A stretch of DNA of 64,000 bases from an uncultured Eubacterium sp. (GTDB lineage Bacteria; Bacillota; Clostridia; Lachnospirales; Lachnospiraceae), in contig NZ_CALGRE010000041.1 of NCBI RefSeq assembly GCF_937958975.1, forward strand, positions 1 through 64,000. Reading direction: 5' to 3'. Both the position numbers and the translations under genes were made by a program. Below the pieces are notes generated by a model. That model was not told the origin of the DNA, made no database searches, and saw only the letters and a list, made by a program, of their open reading frames with translations. Positions 42,985 to 52,719 of the stretch are shown piece by piece. Positions within the stretch are counted from its first letter, which is position 1. Each line of letters opens with the position of its first letter.

Positions 42985-43830
42985 TTAACCAATCGATTTG
43001 TGAATCAATTTTAGGAGTAAGGGAATTTCTGCCTCAAAGTTAACAGCATAATTTACAGATGTCTTGTCCTGATAAGTATTTTTAATACATGCATAGGTAA
43101 AATCAGCAGCAATTTTTAATGCATCAAATATAGGAAAATCGTTCATTAGCGCCCCGGTAAATGTACTGGCAAAGACATCTCCGGTGCCATGGGATTTCAT
43201 AGGAACTTCTTTTGTTCCATAGCTGAAAAAGTTTTTAGAGCGGGTATCATAACCAATAAAACCAAAATGACCGGGTGCCGTCTTAACACCGGTAATTACT
43301 ACAATCTTTGAGCCAAATTCTGCAAGCCCCATCAGTAGATTCTTGATTTCATCTATGCAGGCATTTTCCCCCGGATACTTTGCCTGTAACATAAAACATG
43401 CCTCAGTGATATTTGGGAGAATAATATCTGCCTTTTTACAGAGAGAAGCCATTTTCAAAGCAAAATCCGGTTCAAAACTGGTATACATCTTACCATTGTC
43501 TGCCATTGCAGGGTCTACAATAATATAATTCTTATCGTTTTTAAACGTATTAAAGTAATCTGAAACAATATTTATTTGTCTTTCGGAGCCAAGATATCCG
43601 GTATATATTGCATCAAACGAAAAATTTTCCCTGACCCAATGTTCTTTGATTGGAATTAAGTCATCCGTTAAATCATGAAAAGTAAAATTATTAAATTGGG
43701 TATGTGTGGATAAAACGGCAGTGGGAACAATAGATGTCTCAATACCCATTGCAGATATAATAGGAAGTGCAGCAGTTAGCGAACATTTTCCAAGACAGGA
43801 AATATCCTGAATACTCATAATTCGTTTCAT
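42985..43830 (-). CDS. Pyridoxal/pyridoxamine kinase
   Basis: Ribokinase-family enzyme that phosphorylates B6 vitamers in PLP salvage. 281 aa. SIQDISCLGKCSLTAALPIISAMG at the N-terminus (in blocks), VDPAMADNGKMY and ILPNITEACFML are typical of PdxK/PdxY, and GTGDVFASTFTGAL carries the catalytic Asp. Start at 43830 with GGAG seven bases ahead. Faces a MocR-type regulator across 157 bases, the classic pdx salvage arrangement. Confidence 0.92.
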   Translation of the reverse strand: MKRIMSIQDISCLGKCSLTAALPIISAMGIETSIVPTAVLSTHTQFNNFTFHDLTDDLIPIKEHWVRENFSFDAIYTGYLGSERQINIVSDYFNTFKNDKNYIIVDPAMADNGKMYTSFEPDFALKMASLCKKADIILPNITEACFMLQAKYPGENACIDEIKNLLMGLAEFGSKIVVITGVKTAPGHFGFIGYDTRSKNFFSYGTKEVPMKSHGTGDVFASTFTGALMNDFPIFDALKIAADFTYACIKNTYQDKTSVNYAVNFEAEIPLLLKLIHKSIG

Positions 43831-43918
43831 TATAAACTCCATTCCGTCACAAGAATTGTGACATTTATAATCTTAGTTGTTATTTACAATTAAATTTATT
43901 TCCAGTATAATTTTTCAT

Positions 43919-43960
43919 GGTATTATTACTATTATCATATCACATTTATTTTATAATACC
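43919..43960. promoter_or_regulatory. Candidate operator between pdx kinase and MocR regulator
   Basis: Inverted repeat GGTATTAT (43919-43926) and ATAATACC (43953-43960), with a third related copy AGTATAAT near 43904. Centre-to-centre distance is about 34 bases, roughly three helical turns. Placed between divergent genes it fits a binding site for the MocR protein. Confidence 0.45.
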
Positions 43961-43987
43961 AGAAATGTATAGGAGATGGAAGTAAAG

Positions 43988-45379
43988 ATGCTTACATACA
44001 ATTTTGAAAACAGAGGGAAAACTTCTCTTTATGAATACTTATATAAGTGTATTAAAAATGATATTTTATTGGGAAAAATAAAAGCAGGAGAGAAATTGCC
44101 ATCTAAACGCGAAATGGCAAAAAATCATAATATCAGTGTAATTACTGTAGAAAATGCGTACGCACAGTTGATTGTTGAGGGGTATATTTATACATTAGAG
44201 AAAAAAGGCTATTTTGCCAGTGAAATTAGTGTCGGTTATTCCGGTGAAGAAAAGAGACAAAAAAAAGAGAAAGTGCCAAAAAGAAAAGAAACAGAAAAGT
44301 GGCTGGTAAATTTTAATTCAAATCATATTATGTATGACAGTTTTCCATTTGCTACATGGTCAAAAATTATGCGACAAACATTATTAGACAGAGAAAATTC
44401 GTTTTTGACGAGTCCTGCGCCGAATGGTGTTTATGAATTGCGACATGCAATTGCAGACCATTTAGAACATTTTCGGGGAATAGAAGTAAATCCTGATAAT
44501 ATTATTGTCGGTGCCGGAACAGAATATCTTTATAGTATTATTGTACAGTTATTAGGGCGGGATAGCATTATTGCGCTGGAAGACCCGGGTTACAAGAAAA
44601 TTGGAAAGGTTTATGAAAGTAATGGTGTAAAGTGTCTTCATTTAAAAATAGATAAAATGGGGATTCACCCTAAAGATTTAGTGGGCAGTAACGCAAGGGC
44701 AGTACATATCTCTCCATCACATCATTTTCCGACAGGCCGGGTAATGCCGGTACCAAGAAGACAGTTTTTGTTGAAATGGGCAGCGGAAAATAATGCTTTT
44801 ATTATTGAAGATGATTATGACAGTGAATTTCGATTTTCAGGAAAACCAATTCCGACAATGATGGGAATGGATAACAGGCATGTAATTTATACAAATACAT
44901 TTTCAAAAACGCTTGCCCCATCTATAAGGATAGCCTATATGGTTTTGCCGGATGTATTGATGGAGATATATCATAAAAAATTGGGGTTTTATTCTGGGAC
45001 GGTATCCAGTTTTGAACAATATACTTTAGCAAATTTTATTGCAAGAGGGTATTATGAGAGACATATCAATAGGATGAGAAATTATTATAGAGATTACAGA
45101 AATAGAATTATCGGAGCAATTAAACAGTCAGAAATTTACTCTAAAGTGACAATTGAGGAAGAAAATGCTGGTTTACATTTTATTTTGGGAATAAAGAAAG
45201 AGATAGATGATGAAAAGTTTATAAAAATATTGAGGGATAATAATATAAATATATCAAGTGTTTCGGATTATTGTTATAATGAGTTAGAAGAATTTTATCA
45301 CAAATTTATTATTAATTATTCTGCGGTGGCAGAAGACAAATTAAAAAAAGCATTGGATATAATGAATAAAGCATTATAG
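43988..45379 (+). CDS. MocR-type (GntR / aminotransferase class I) regulator, PdxR-like
   Basis: 463 aa from ATG 43988; the ATG at 43976 abuts the AGGAG site and is unlikely. N-terminal winged helix (SLYEYLYKCIKNDILLGKIKAGEKLPSKREMAKNH in blocks; NISVITVENAYAQL), then a fold-type I PLP domain: GAGTEYLYSIIVQLLG, HISPSHHFPTG, EDDYDSEF, and the PLP Lys in TNTFSKTLAPSIRIAYM. PLP or a B6 vitamer is the likely effector and the divergent kinase its target. Confidence 0.93.
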   Translation: MLTYNFENRGKTSLYEYLYKCIKNDILLGKIKAGEKLPSKREMAKNHNISVITVENAYAQLIVEGYIYTLEKKGYFASEISVGYSGEEKRQKKEKVPKRKETEKWLVNFNSNHIMYDSFPFATWSKIMRQTLLDRENSFLTSPAPNGVYELRHAIADHLEHFRGIEVNPDNIIVGAGTEYLYSIIVQLLGRDSIIALEDPGYKKIGKVYESNGVKCLHLKIDKMGIHPKDLVGSNARAVHISPSHHFPTGRVMPVPRRQFLLKWAAENNAFIIEDDYDSEFRFSGKPIPTMMGMDNRHVIYTNTFSKTLAPSIRIAYMVLPDVLMEIYHKKLGFYSGTVSSFEQYTLANFIARGYYERHINRMRNYYRDYRNRIIGAIKQSEIYSKVTIEEENAGLHFILGIKKEIDDEKFIKILRDNNINISSVSDYCYNELEEFYHKFIINYSAVAEDKLKKALDIMNKAL

Positions 45380-45394
45380 AGTTAGAGGGTTCAT

Positions 45395-46765
45395 ATGAAT
45401 GATTATAAAGGTAATAAAGAATTTCACATAAGTATTCCCAAAAATGTAAAGATGATAATTAGTATATTGGAGAAAAATGGTCATGAGGCATTTGCGGTTG
45501 GTGGGTGTATCCGGGATACAATACTTGGACGTAAGCCGCAGGATTGGGATATTACCACGTCTGCACTGCCATGTCAGGTGAAGGAGTTATTTCATAAAAC
45601 AATAGATACAGGGATAGAACATGGAACTGTAACTGTAATGATGAGCCGTGTGGGATATGAAGTAACCACATATAGAATTGACGGGGAATATAATGACAGC
45701 CGTCATCCTGACAGCGTGGAGTTTACTTCAAACCTTATTGAAGATTTGAGAAGAAGAGATTTTACGATTAATGCAATGGCATATAATCCTACTGTTGGTT
45801 TGGTGGATGCATTTGACGGGCTTGGAGATATTGAAAGAAAAATAATAAGATGTGTGGGAAAGCCGGAGGAGCGTTTTGGTGAAGATGCTCTTAGGATTTT
45901 GAGAGCTGTCAGATTTTCCGCTCAGCTTGGTTTTGAAATTGAAGAATGGACAATGAAAGCAATTAGAAAATTAGCAAATACGCTGGAGAATATTAGTGCA
46001 GAGCGTATCAGAGTGGAATTGGAAAAGCTAATCATATCAAATCACCCTGACAAGCTGATTACAGCTTATTATGCCGGAATAACGAAGGTAATTCTGCCTG
46101 AGTTCGACAGGATGATGGAATGTCCGCAAAACACTCCCTATCATAAATATAATGTGGGAGAGCATACTATAAAGGTAATGGAGAATGTACCAAATACAAA
46201 GGATATGAGATGGGCGGCACTTTTTCATGATGTTGGGAAACCGGATTCTATTACTTACGATAAGAGCGAACCGGAGAGAATGCATTTTTATGGACATGCT
46301 AAAAAAGGAAGCGAAATGGTTCCCGGGATTATGAAACGACTAAAAATGGACAATAAAACGATTAAGTTTGTAAAGCGTCTTGTCGAGTGTCACGATGATA
46401 GAACTGCTTCAGGGGAAATGAAGCCTGTTTCCGTTAGGAAAAGTGTAAATCGTATCGGAAAAGATATTTATAAAGAGTATCTTCAATTGGCATATGCCGA
46501 TTTTCAAGGAAAAAGTGAATATGGAAAGCAGAAAGGGTTTGACAGATATCTCTATACATGTGAACAGTTTCAATATATTTTGGATAATAACATATGTACC
46601 TCAAAGAAAGAGATGGAAATTTCAGGAAAGGATTTGATTGAGATTGGTGTACCGAAAGGACAGATAATTGGAGATATATTAGATGAACTGTTGAAACGTG
46701 TGATACAGAATCCCGAGTTAAACGAGAGACAAAGACTGATTGAGATTGCAAGAAACATGTTCTAA
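45395..46765 (+). CDS. cca: CCA tRNA nucleotidyltransferase with HD domain
   Basis: 456 aa. Class II nucleotidyltransferase: FAVGGCIRDTILGRKPQDWDITTSA (in blocks) gives the GG and DxD motifs, RRDFTINAMAY and GKPEERFGEDALRILRAVRF follow. A C-terminal HD domain is intact (ALFHDVGKPDS; VECHDD). Adds or repairs the 3' CCA of tRNAs; the HD domain may hydrolyse cyclic 2',3' ends. Starts 16 bases after the regulator gene with TAGAGGG. Confidence 0.95.
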   Translation: MNDYKGNKEFHISIPKNVKMIISILEKNGHEAFAVGGCIRDTILGRKPQDWDITTSALPCQVKELFHKTIDTGIEHGTVTVMMSRVGYEVTTYRIDGEYNDSRHPDSVEFTSNLIEDLRRRDFTINAMAYNPTVGLVDAFDGLGDIERKIIRCVGKPEERFGEDALRILRAVRFSAQLGFEIEEWTMKAIRKLANTLENISAERIRVELEKLIISNHPDKLITAYYAGITKVILPEFDRMMECPQNTPYHKYNVGEHTIKVMENVPNTKDMRWAALFHDVGKPDSITYDKSEPERMHFYGHAKKGSEMVPGIMKRLKMDNKTIKFVKRLVECHDDRTASGEMKPVSVRKSVNRIGKDIYKEYLQLAYADFQGKSEYGKQKGFDRYLYTCEQFQYILDNNICTSKKEMEISGKDLIEIGVPKGQIIGDILDELLKRVIQNPELNERQRLIEIARNMF

Positions 46766-46877
46766 TCAATAAAAAAGCCTCATATCTTTAAATGATTAAG
46801 CGAAATATTTCGCATAGTTACGCATAAAGAATTAAAATTGCCATTAGGACTCTGGCAAGAGATAGGGGGCTTTTCTA

Positions 46878-47861
46878 ATGAATGAAAAATCGTTAACAGT
46901 ATTAGAGCAGTATGATTTAAAGATAAATGGAACATACAGAATTAAAGGGAACTATGGATGTGACACGGATAGTGGGAGGTATATCTTACAGGAATACAAT
47001 AACAGTAATGAAAAAATGGCTGCAATGAAAGTGTTGTATAATCATTTAAAAAAGAATGGATTTACTACAGATTATGTTGTTCCCAATAAGGATGGAAATT
47101 TTGTTTCCGTGAGCGAGGATGGCTATACCTACATATTAAAAAGGTGGTTTCACGCAGAGGAATGTAATGTGGGAAATGAAAGTCATTTGTTAGCCGGAGC
47201 AAAAAATCTTGGAAGGTTTCATTGTTGTTTGGAAAACAATAGGGAATTGCTGGAAGAATACAGGGCATTTCATCCGGGAAAAAATATGCAGGATGTATTC
47301 GAGCGGCACAATAAGGAAATAATTACAATTAGAAATTATATAAAAAAGAGAAAAAATAAGAATTATTTTGAAATGTCATTGCATAATATTATTGAACAAT
47401 ATGACCTACAGGCACAAGAGGCAGCCAATAAATTGAAAAAGTCAGATTATGCTCAGAAGTATGCCGGAGCAGTAGAAAGCAAAACACTGAATCATGGTTA
47501 TTATAATTATCATAATATTTTATTCGATAGGGAAAAAGTTATTATGATTAATATGTTAAAAGTAAATTATGCTCCACAAATACAGGATTTATATGATTGG
47601 CTGAGAAAGGCAATGGAGAAAAATGATTGGGATGTAGAGCTTGGTAAGAAGATTATAGAGGCATATGATGGCTGTAGAAGTATAACAGACAGTGAATATA
47701 ATATCTTAAAGATTATGTTGAGTTATCCGGAAAAGTTTTGGAAAATAATTAATTATTATTATAATTCTAATAAGGCATGGTACTCTGAGAAGAACGAAGA
47801 CAAACTGATTAAGTTTAGTAAACAGGAAAATCTCAGATGGAATTTTATAAAAAACTTGTAA
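46878..47861 (+). CDS. CotS-family spore coat protein, pseudokinase-like
   Basis: 327 aa, aminoglycoside-phosphotransferase-like fold. IKGNYGCDTDSGRYILQEYNNS, YILKRWFHAEECN, LGRFHCCLE and the end DLYDWLRKAMEKNDWD match CotS/YutH proteins of spore formers. The catalytic loop, normally HGDxxxxN, reads HGYYNYHN, and the metal-binding Asp (DFD/DFG) reads INM, so both catalytic Asp are missing. Likely a structural coat component. RBS is AGGGGG; the preceding TTGCCA.TGGCAA hairpin (about 46840-46860) is unexplained. Confidence 0.85.
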   Translation: MNEKSLTVLEQYDLKINGTYRIKGNYGCDTDSGRYILQEYNNSNEKMAAMKVLYNHLKKNGFTTDYVVPNKDGNFVSVSEDGYTYILKRWFHAEECNVGNESHLLAGAKNLGRFHCCLENNRELLEEYRAFHPGKNMQDVFERHNKEIITIRNYIKKRKNKNYFEMSLHNIIEQYDLQAQEAANKLKKSDYAQKYAGAVESKTLNHGYYNYHNILFDREKVIMINMLKVNYAPQIQDLYDWLRKAMEKNDWDVELGKKIIEAYDGCRSITDSEYNILKIMLSYPEKFWKIINYYYNSNKAWYSEKNEDKLIKFSKQENLRWNFIKNL

Positions 47862-47949
47862 AAAATTACAAAAATTTGTTTTTAGTCTTTTCATTGCCTT
47901 TGGTTTGTATTAAAATACCAATAGCATAAAAATTGAATGGAGGTTTGTT

Positions 47950-49683
47950 ATGAGTTACAAGGAGTTATATAATGACTGGCTTGAAAGTTCATATTTCGAT
48001 GACGAAACAAAGACTGAATTAAGGGCAATTAAAGATGATGAAAAAGAAATCGAAGACAGATTTTATACAGAATTAGAATTTGGTACAGCGGGACTTCGTG
48101 GTGTTATAGGAGCAGGTACAAATAGAATGAATATTTATACTGTTAGAAAAGCAACACAGGGACTTGCGAATTATATAGTAAAAATGAATGGGCAGGACAG
48201 AGGAGTGGCTATAGCTTATGACTCCAGACATATGTCTCCTGAGTTTGCAGATGAGGCAGCACTTTGTTTGAATGCAAATGGAATTAAGACATATGTTTTT
48301 GACTCACTTCGTCCAACACCGGAGTTGTCATTTGCAGTAAGAGAATTGGGATGTATTGCAGGTATTAATGTGACAGCGAGCCATAATCCGGCAGAATATA
48401 ACGGATATAAAGTATATTGGGAGGATGGCGCACAGATTACGCCTCCGCATGACACCGGAATTATGAGCGCCGTTTCAGCGATTCATGATTACAGTGAAGT
48501 AAAAACTATGGATAAAGCAGAGGCTTTGGAAAAAGGACTATATGTTCAGATTGGCAAAGAAATTGATGATAAATATATTGAAGCTTTAAAGTCGCAGGTA
48601 AAGCATCAGGATGCAATTGACGCAGTACAGAAAGATATAAAAATTGTCTATACACCTCTTCACGGAACAGGTAATATTCCGGTTAGAAGGGTATTAAAAG
48701 AATTAGGTTTTGAAAACGTTTATGTAGTAAAAGAGCAGGAACTTCCTGATGGGGCATTTCCTACGGTCAGCTATCCAAACCCTGAAGCAGAGGAAGCGTT
48801 TGCGCTTGCTATGAAGCTTGGAAATGAAGTGGAAGCAGATATTCTTCTTGCCACAGACCCGGATGCGGATAGATTGGGTGTATATGTGAAGGATGAAAAG
48901 ACAGGGGACTATCATGTGCTTACTGGAAATATGTCAGGATGTCTTTTGGCGGAATACGAAATCAGTCAAATGAAAGAAGCAGGACAGCTCCCGGAAGATT
49001 CAGCATTGATTAAGACGATTGTTACAACAAATCTTGCAAATGATATCGCAGATTATTATAATGTAGAACTGATTGAAGTTCTTACAGGGTTTAAATATAT
49101 TGGCGAGAAAATTTTGGGCTTTGAGACTACTGGAAAAGGTCATTATGCTTTTGGATTTGAAGAGAGCTATGGCTGCCTGATTGGAACGCATGCCAGAGAT
49201 AAGGATGCGGTTGTTGCTACAATGGCACTTTGTGAAGCTGTTGCCTACTATAAGACAAAAGGAATGTCTCTCTGGGATAAGATGATTGAAATGTATGAGA
49301 GATATGGATATTGGAGAGATGGTGTTCAGTCTATTACATTAAAAGGGAAAGAGGGAATTGAAAAGATACAGAATACCATTGAGAAGCTTCGCAAAAATGT
49401 TCCTACAGAAGTTGCAGGATATAAGGTTCTTTCGGCAAGAGATTATAAATTAGATACAATTAAAAATATGGAGACAGGAGAGGTTACGTCCACAGGACTT
49501 CCAAAATCAAATGTTCTCTATTATGATTTGAGCGATGGTGCATGGGTTTGTATCAGACCTTCCGGAACGGAACCGAAACTCAAGTTTTACTATGGCGTTA
49601 AGGGCAAAGATTTTGCAGATGCAGAGACAAAAGAAAAAGAACTTGGCGAATATATGATTCACATGGTAAATTCTATGCTATAA
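47950..49683 (+). CDS. Phosphoglucomutase/phosphomannomutase
   Basis: 577 aa alpha-D-phosphohexomutase. GTAGLRGVIGAGTNRMN at the N-terminus, the phosphoserine loop TASHNPAEYNGYKVYW, metal loop DPDADRLGV, sugar loop GFEESYG and phosphate-binding RPSGTEPKLKFY are all present. Interconverts glucose-1- and glucose-6-phosphate, feeding cell-wall and storage polymers. Similar to Bacillus PgcA in length. GGAGG nine bases before ATG. Confidence 0.95.
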   Translation: MSYKELYNDWLESSYFDDETKTELRAIKDDEKEIEDRFYTELEFGTAGLRGVIGAGTNRMNIYTVRKATQGLANYIVKMNGQDRGVAIAYDSRHMSPEFADEAALCLNANGIKTYVFDSLRPTPELSFAVRELGCIAGINVTASHNPAEYNGYKVYWEDGAQITPPHDTGIMSAVSAIHDYSEVKTMDKAEALEKGLYVQIGKEIDDKYIEALKSQVKHQDAIDAVQKDIKIVYTPLHGTGNIPVRRVLKELGFENVYVVKEQELPDGAFPTVSYPNPEAEEAFALAMKLGNEVEADILLATDPDADRLGVYVKDEKTGDYHVLTGNMSGCLLAEYEISQMKEAGQLPEDSALIKTIVTTNLANDIADYYNVELIEVLTGFKYIGEKILGFETTGKGHYAFGFEESYGCLIGTHARDKDAVVATMALCEAVAYYKTKGMSLWDKMIEMYERYGYWRDGVQSITLKGKEGIEKIQNTIEKLRKNVPTEVAGYKVLSARDYKLDTIKNMETGEVTSTGLPKSNVLYYDLSDGAWVCIRPSGTEPKLKFYYGVKGKDFADAETKEKELGEYMIHMVNSML

Positions 49684-49701
49684 AATAGTGGAATAAAAAT
49701 A

Positions 49702-49746
49702 ATACACCATAATATATTTTAATAAGGATATATTATGGTGTTTTTT
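49702..49746 (+). terminator. Terminator whose 3' arm contains the next gene's start codon
   Basis: ACACCATAATATA (49703-49715) pairs with TATATTATGGTGT (49729-49741), followed by six T. The AAGGA ribosome site of the next gene is in the loop and its ATG (49735) in the stem. Confidence 0.85.
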
Positions 49747-50160
49747 ATGCAGAAAAATAGAACAAAGCTGATAATAACTTTAATGGTTTGTATCGCCATC
49801 ACATCTGCGTGTGGAATTGAAAAGATTAATAATAAAAAAACAAATGATATAGATTTTACTGTGGTGGCAGAAAATGAAATACCACAGGAGATACAGCAGA
49901 TTATAGAAGAGAGAAAGGAAGGAGAGTTTAAAGTAACATACTCAGATGAGCAGTATACATATATAGTTATCGGGTATGGAAAACAAAAACACGACGGATA
50001 TAGTATTACGGTTAAAAATCTGTATGAGACAAAAAATGCGATATTTGTAAAAACTGAATTTCAGGGACCAAAAGAATACACGAACACCGAGGTTGAAACA
50101 TATCCGGTAATTGTTATAAAAATGGAATACAATGATAAGAATGTTATTTTTGGTGAATAA
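49735..50160 (+). CDS. Small lipoprotein of unknown function
   Basis: 141 aa. Signal peptide with lipobox ITSAC, short linker (NNKKTNDIDFTVVAENEIPQ), then about 100 residues of beta-type sequence (FKVTYSDEQYTYIVIGYGKQ; YPVIVIKMEYNDKNVIF), similar in pattern to PrcB/protease-inhibitor-like lipoproteins but not confirmed. Start at 49735 (AAGGA six bases ahead) lies inside the terminator of the upstream gene; ATG 49747 has no ribosome site. Confidence 0.75.
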   Translation: MVFFMQKNRTKLIITLMVCIAITSACGIEKINNKKTNDIDFTVVAENEIPQEIQQIIEERKEGEFKVTYSDEQYTYIVIGYGKQKHDGYSITVKNLYETKNAIFVKTEFQGPKEYTNTEVETYPVIVIKMEYNDKNVIFGE

Positions 50161-50237
50161 AACAGTGGACATAGTTCATATGTTATAATAGATATTTAGG
50201 TTTTACTAGAAGGAAATTAGAATTTAGGGGGATTAGT

Positions 50238-51791
50238 ATGGAATTAATAAAAAGTAATATTCATATGAGTAAAATTATTAAAAGTGAAGTCAAAACATTT
50301 TATGTTAACCATGAGGAACGGATAACAGAGGCAAATCCGGAAATAAGCAGTATTATTAATCAAAATGAGACGGTAACTGCGGACAATGTATCTGTGAGAA
50401 ATAATCAGATTATTATGAATGGAACAGTATCGTATGGTTTGTTATATTATACAGATAATCCGGAGCAGATTAATGGTATTGAGGGAGAGATACCTTTTGA
50501 AGAAAGTATTAAAATTGCAGGGCTTGAGGAAGACTGTAATGCAGATGTGAGACTTGTTGTAATGTCATCTTCCGTGAAATTAATTGATTCAAGAAATTAC
50601 ATATATAAAATACAGATTATGGCTTATGTTACAGTAGAAAGGTTAGAAGATTTGGAAACTGTAACGGGAGCTACAAGAGATAATATGATGACACGATATA
50701 ATCAATTGGAAGGAATATCTGTTGTAGCTGATAAGACAGATACATTTCGCATTCATGAACAGCTTTCTGTCCCGTCCGGAAAACCGCCAATCGATAAGAT
50801 TGTATGGAAAGATATCAGAGTAAAAAATATTAATACAAAAATGTTAGATGGTGTAATACATATAAATGGTGAATTGAATGTATTTCTTATGTATAGTCCG
50901 GAAGAGGAGAATGCTCCTTTACAGTGGCTGGATACCAGCATAAACTTTGGCGGGACAGTAGAGATGGGAGAAGCAAGAGAAGATTTGATTTCCTATATTA
51001 GTTCGGAGCTTCATAACGTAACGGTTGACGCAGAGATGAATCAGGATAATGAGATTCGTAATATTAATATTAATGCCTTGCTTAAATTAAATATGAAAGC
51101 ATATGAGGAGAAACAACTGGATGTGTTAGAAGATGTTTATGCACCGGATATGAATCTTGTGCCAATTATGGGAGAGAGAACGTTTGAAAAACTTCTGGTA
51201 AAAAATGCATCTAGAACAAAAAATACTGTGAAGTTAAATATAGCTCAGGAGAAAGGGCATATTTTACAGATTTGCAATAGCAGTGCGGACGTTAAAATAG
51301 AAAATATTATTGTCAGTGATAATGGTCTTAAGGCGGTAGGAAAAATAAAGGCATGTATTATGTATATATCTTCGGAAGATAGTAATCCTGTATGCTGTGA
51401 ATGCAAAGAGGTTGATTTTGAGCATCGTATTGATGCAGAGGGAATTACAAATGATGATAAGTATTACATTAATTGGCGTGTGGAGCAGGTCAGCGCTAAC
51501 ATGCTAAGTACGGATGAAGTGGAGATTAAATCGGTTGTAGCTCTTGAGGTTATTGTGTTTAAAGAAGAGAAACGTGCGTTTATTTCGGAAATCAACGAGG
51601 AACCAATTGACATGGAAAAAGTCAATGCCGCTCCGGTACTGAAAGGTTATGTTGTACAGTCGGGAGACACACTGTGGAAGCTGGCAAAAGAAAATTATAC
51701 AACTATTGATAAAATAGTTGAGGTAAATGAACTACAGTCGCAGCAGATTAAAAAGGGAGACAGACTTCTTTTGATTAAATCTTGTCAATAG
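50238..51791 (+). CDS. sipL: SPOCS-domain protein with C-terminal LysM, SipL-like
   Basis: 517 aa. Three repeats of the SPOCS (DUF3794) domain, each with features such as VTADNVSVRNNQIIMNGTVSYGLLYY, and a C-terminal LysM (YVVQSGDTLWKLAKENYTTI, about 470-514). Length and architecture match Clostridioides SipL, the partner that anchors SpoIVA to the forespore during coat assembly. Inference from architecture; a sigmaE promoter is expected but I could not place one with confidence. RBS is TAGGGGG. Confidence 0.85.
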   Translation: MELIKSNIHMSKIIKSEVKTFYVNHEERITEANPEISSIINQNETVTADNVSVRNNQIIMNGTVSYGLLYYTDNPEQINGIEGEIPFEESIKIAGLEEDCNADVRLVVMSSSVKLIDSRNYIYKIQIMAYVTVERLEDLETVTGATRDNMMTRYNQLEGISVVADKTDTFRIHEQLSVPSGKPPIDKIVWKDIRVKNINTKMLDGVIHINGELNVFLMYSPEEENAPLQWLDTSINFGGTVEMGEAREDLISYISSELHNVTVDAEMNQDNEIRNININALLKLNMKAYEEKQLDVLEDVYAPDMNLVPIMGERTFEKLLVKNASRTKNTVKLNIAQEKGHILQICNSSADVKIENIIVSDNGLKAVGKIKACIMYISSEDSNPVCCECKEVDFEHRIDAEGITNDDKYYINWRVEQVSANMLSTDEVEIKSVVALEVIVFKEEKRAFISEINEEPIDMEKVNAAPVLKGYVVQSGDTLWKLAKENYTTIDKIVEVNELQSQQIKKGDRLLLIKSCQ

Positions 51792-51843
51792 AGATGAAAG
51801 AAAGTATACTTTAGAGGAAGTCTGGTATTTGAGGAGAAATAGC

Positions 51844-52713
51844 GTGCAAAATAAAATACAATTAAAAGCATATGGAAAAATAAATTTGGGGTTGGATGTT
51901 ATAAGAAAAAGAGAGGACGGATACCATGACCTTGATATGATTATGCAGACAGTCAATGTCTATGATGATATTATAATTACTAAGACAGAAAGCAGTAATG
52001 AAATCAGGGTTGTAACAGATAAAGAGGTGCTGTCAAACGGAAAAGATAATCTGGCATATATGGCAGCGAAAATGCTGTTTGACGAGTTCGCAATTACACA
52101 GGGAGTTGAGATTAGAATAAACAAACGCATTCCTATTGCAGGGGGAATGGCAGGAGGCAGTGCTGACTGTGCAGCCACATTAAAAGGAATTAATCAGATG
52201 TTTGCATTGGGACTTACGCAAAAAGAGTTAATGGAGCGTGGAGTGAAGTTAGGTGCAGATGTTCCGTATTGTGTTATGGGAGGTACTGCCATAGCAAGGG
52301 GGATAGGAGAAAAGCTTACACCTCTGCCGGCACCGCCGAAATGTCATGTGATTATTGCAAAGCCACCGGTGTCAGTGTCTACTGCTTATGTATATGGACG
52401 TATAAAACCGGACAGTATAAAGAAAAGACCTGATATAGAAAAAATGGCGGAATCAATAAGAAAACAGGATTTACCGAAACTGTCACAACTGTTAAATAAT
52501 GTAATGGAGGATGTGACAGTTCCGGAGTATCCTATTATTCAGGAAATAAAGGATGTAATGCTGGAGGGAGGAGCGCTTAACTCGATTATGAGCGGCAGCG
52601 GTCCTACCGTATTTGGGCTATTTGATGATTTTCATAGTGCAAAATTGGTTATAAAACAATTAGAAGATAATAAATTGACAGAACAATTATATCTTACTGA
52701 GTTTGTAAATTAG
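51844..52713 (+). CDS. ispE: 4-diphosphocytidyl-2-C-methyl-D-erythritol kinase
   Basis: GHMP kinase of the MEP isoprenoid pathway. 289 aa. KAYGKINLGLDVIRKREDGYHDLDMIMQTV (in blocks) at the N-terminus, ATP-binding PIAGGMAGGSADCAATL, KLGADVPYCVMGGTA and SIMSGSGPTVFGLFDD. The GTG start at 51844 has GAGGAG eight bases before; a longer frame starts within that site. Faces spoIIR with a six-base gap. Confidence 0.96.
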   Translation: MQNKIQLKAYGKINLGLDVIRKREDGYHDLDMIMQTVNVYDDIIITKTESSNEIRVVTDKEVLSNGKDNLAYMAAKMLFDEFAITQGVEIRINKRIPIAGGMAGGSADCAATLKGINQMFALGLTQKELMERGVKLGADVPYCVMGGTAIARGIGEKLTPLPAPPKCHVIIAKPPVSVSTAYVYGRIKPDSIKKRPDIEKMAESIRKQDLPKLSQLLNNVMEDVTVPEYPIIQEIKDVMLEGGALNSIMSGSGPTVFGLFDDFHSAKLVIKQLEDNKLTEQLYLTEFVN

Positions 52714-52719
52714 TTTATC

